A stretch of 22,593 nt of DNA from CAXGTL01 sp964012725 (lineage in GTDB: Archaea; Nanobdellota; Nanobdellia; Woesearchaeales; CAXGTL01), in NCBI GenBank assembly GCA_964012725.1, contig CAXGTL010000018.1:1-22593 (forward strand), written 5' to 3'. Shown piece after piece: positions 22,343 to 22,593 of this stretch. Each line of letters begins with the position of its first letter. Within the stretch, counting starts at the first letter, position 1. Both the position numbers and the translations under genes were made by a program. The notes beneath the pieces are model-generated. The model was not told the origin of the DNA and searched no databases. It was given only the letters and a program-made list of their open reading frames with translations.

Positions 22343-22404
22343 CTACATAATCTACAAATATCTATCAATCCACAAATCACACATTAATCTACATAATCTA
22401 CAAA
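22343..22404 (+). repeat. 16-base direct repeat pair
   Basis: The sequence ctacataatctacaaa occurs identically at 22343-22358 and 22389-22404, 46 bases apart. The intervening sequence also has related fragments (ctatcaatccacaaa). Only two perfect copies are present. Confidence 0.7.
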
Positions 22405-22525
22405 CCTCCATCATCTCCCATACACCTTAGTTTCGTATAGAACTTACAAAAACAAAAAAATTACAAATTCTTTGATTTTTAAATTAATTACAATACTGAA
22501 AATTAAATAAATACATCTAAATTTA

Positions 22526-22593
22526 ATATAATATGTAATAATAATATATAATAATAATAATATAATATATAATAATAATATATAATAATAATA
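22526..22593. repeat. AT-only low-complexity repeat at the window end
   Basis: Almost only TAA and TA units. A 14-base block aataataatatata recurs at 22537 and 22571, giving a local period of 34 bases. It runs to the last base, so its full extent is unknown. Confidence 0.75.

Larger units (their letters stand above)
22285..22593. other. Geneless AT-rich region to the window end
   Basis: No coding region or RNA gene is supportable here. The short frame across 22147-22350 overlaps both tRNA genes and is spurious. The stretch contains one 16-base direct repeat and ends in an AT-only low-complexity array. Confidence 0.7.

Noticed and set aside
22147..22350. A 67-codon open frame across the tRNA region
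   Set aside because: It overlaps both tRNA genes, including their paired stems, and its translation shows no protein-like pattern.
22526..22593. CRISPR-like array at the window end
   Set aside because: The units are AT-only, of irregular length, and lack unique spacers; this is simple-sequence repeat.

Overview
This window is very AT-rich and carries an archaeal gene set: RNase P subunit Rpp30, the box C/D ribonucleoproteins Nop5 and fibrillarin, the large clamp-loader subunit RfcL, TATA-type promoters and tRNA genes split by bulge-helix-bulge introns. The small, tightly packed genes, a bacterial-type GyrA and a pair of large Ser/Thr- and acid-rich surface proteins point to a DPANN archaeon, probably of the Woesearchaeota/Pacearchaeota type. 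That lineage is an inference from gene content; no rRNA gene is present.

Layout. Positions 1-545 (minus) are the start of the RNase P p30 gene, cut by the window edge. Positions 623-2230 (plus) hold a compact run: an unrecognised winged-helix-like protein, an ScpB-like chromosome-segregation protein with a long acidic tail, and a 48-residue zinc-ribbon protein starting inside scpB. Positions 2403-7363 (plus) hold gyrA, interrupted by a 446-residue intein with a LAGLIDADG endonuclease, and a translationally coupled THUMP-domain methyltransferase-like gene. Positions 7444-11302 (minus) hold two paralogous secreted, C-terminally anchored surface proteins. Positions 11494-14568 (plus) hold nop5, fibrillarin and cysS, with an isolated G-rich hairpin just before fibrillarin. 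Positions 14570-17499 (minus) hold valS and a coupled small unknown gene. Positions 17600-21006 (plus) hold rfcL and a membrane-anchored class III nucleotide cyclase with a large secreted-side sensor. Positions 21019-21918 (minus) hold an unrecognised 299-residue protein. Positions 22032-22274 (plus) hold tRNA-Arg(UCU) and tRNA-Cys(GCA). The rest is AT-rich and geneless.

Most notable points. (1) The tRNA-Arg gene is readable only if three introns are removed, in the D-loop, anticodon loop and T-loop. Each has a BHB fold, and exact excision restores a textbook tRNA. The next gene, tRNA-Cys, has an intron at the same T-loop position (59/60). (2) The transmembrane nucleotide cyclase implies cyclic-nucleotide signalling behind an Ig-like ectodomain in an archaeon with little recognised signalling machinery. 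(3) The gyrA intein has Gln in place of the usual block B His. (4) A G-quadruplex-capable hairpin lies directly in front of fibrillarin.

Working together, most genes are housekeeping: tRNA processing and charging (rnp3, cysS, valS, tRNAs), RNA modification (nop5, fibrillarin, THUMP protein), and replication, topology and segregation (rfcL, gyrA, scpB). The cell-surface and signalling genes are interspersed among them. Most protein genes look nearly leaderless, with a TATA box about 25-50 bases before the start. The two surface-protein genes instead have long leaders and purine-rich ribosome-binding sites.
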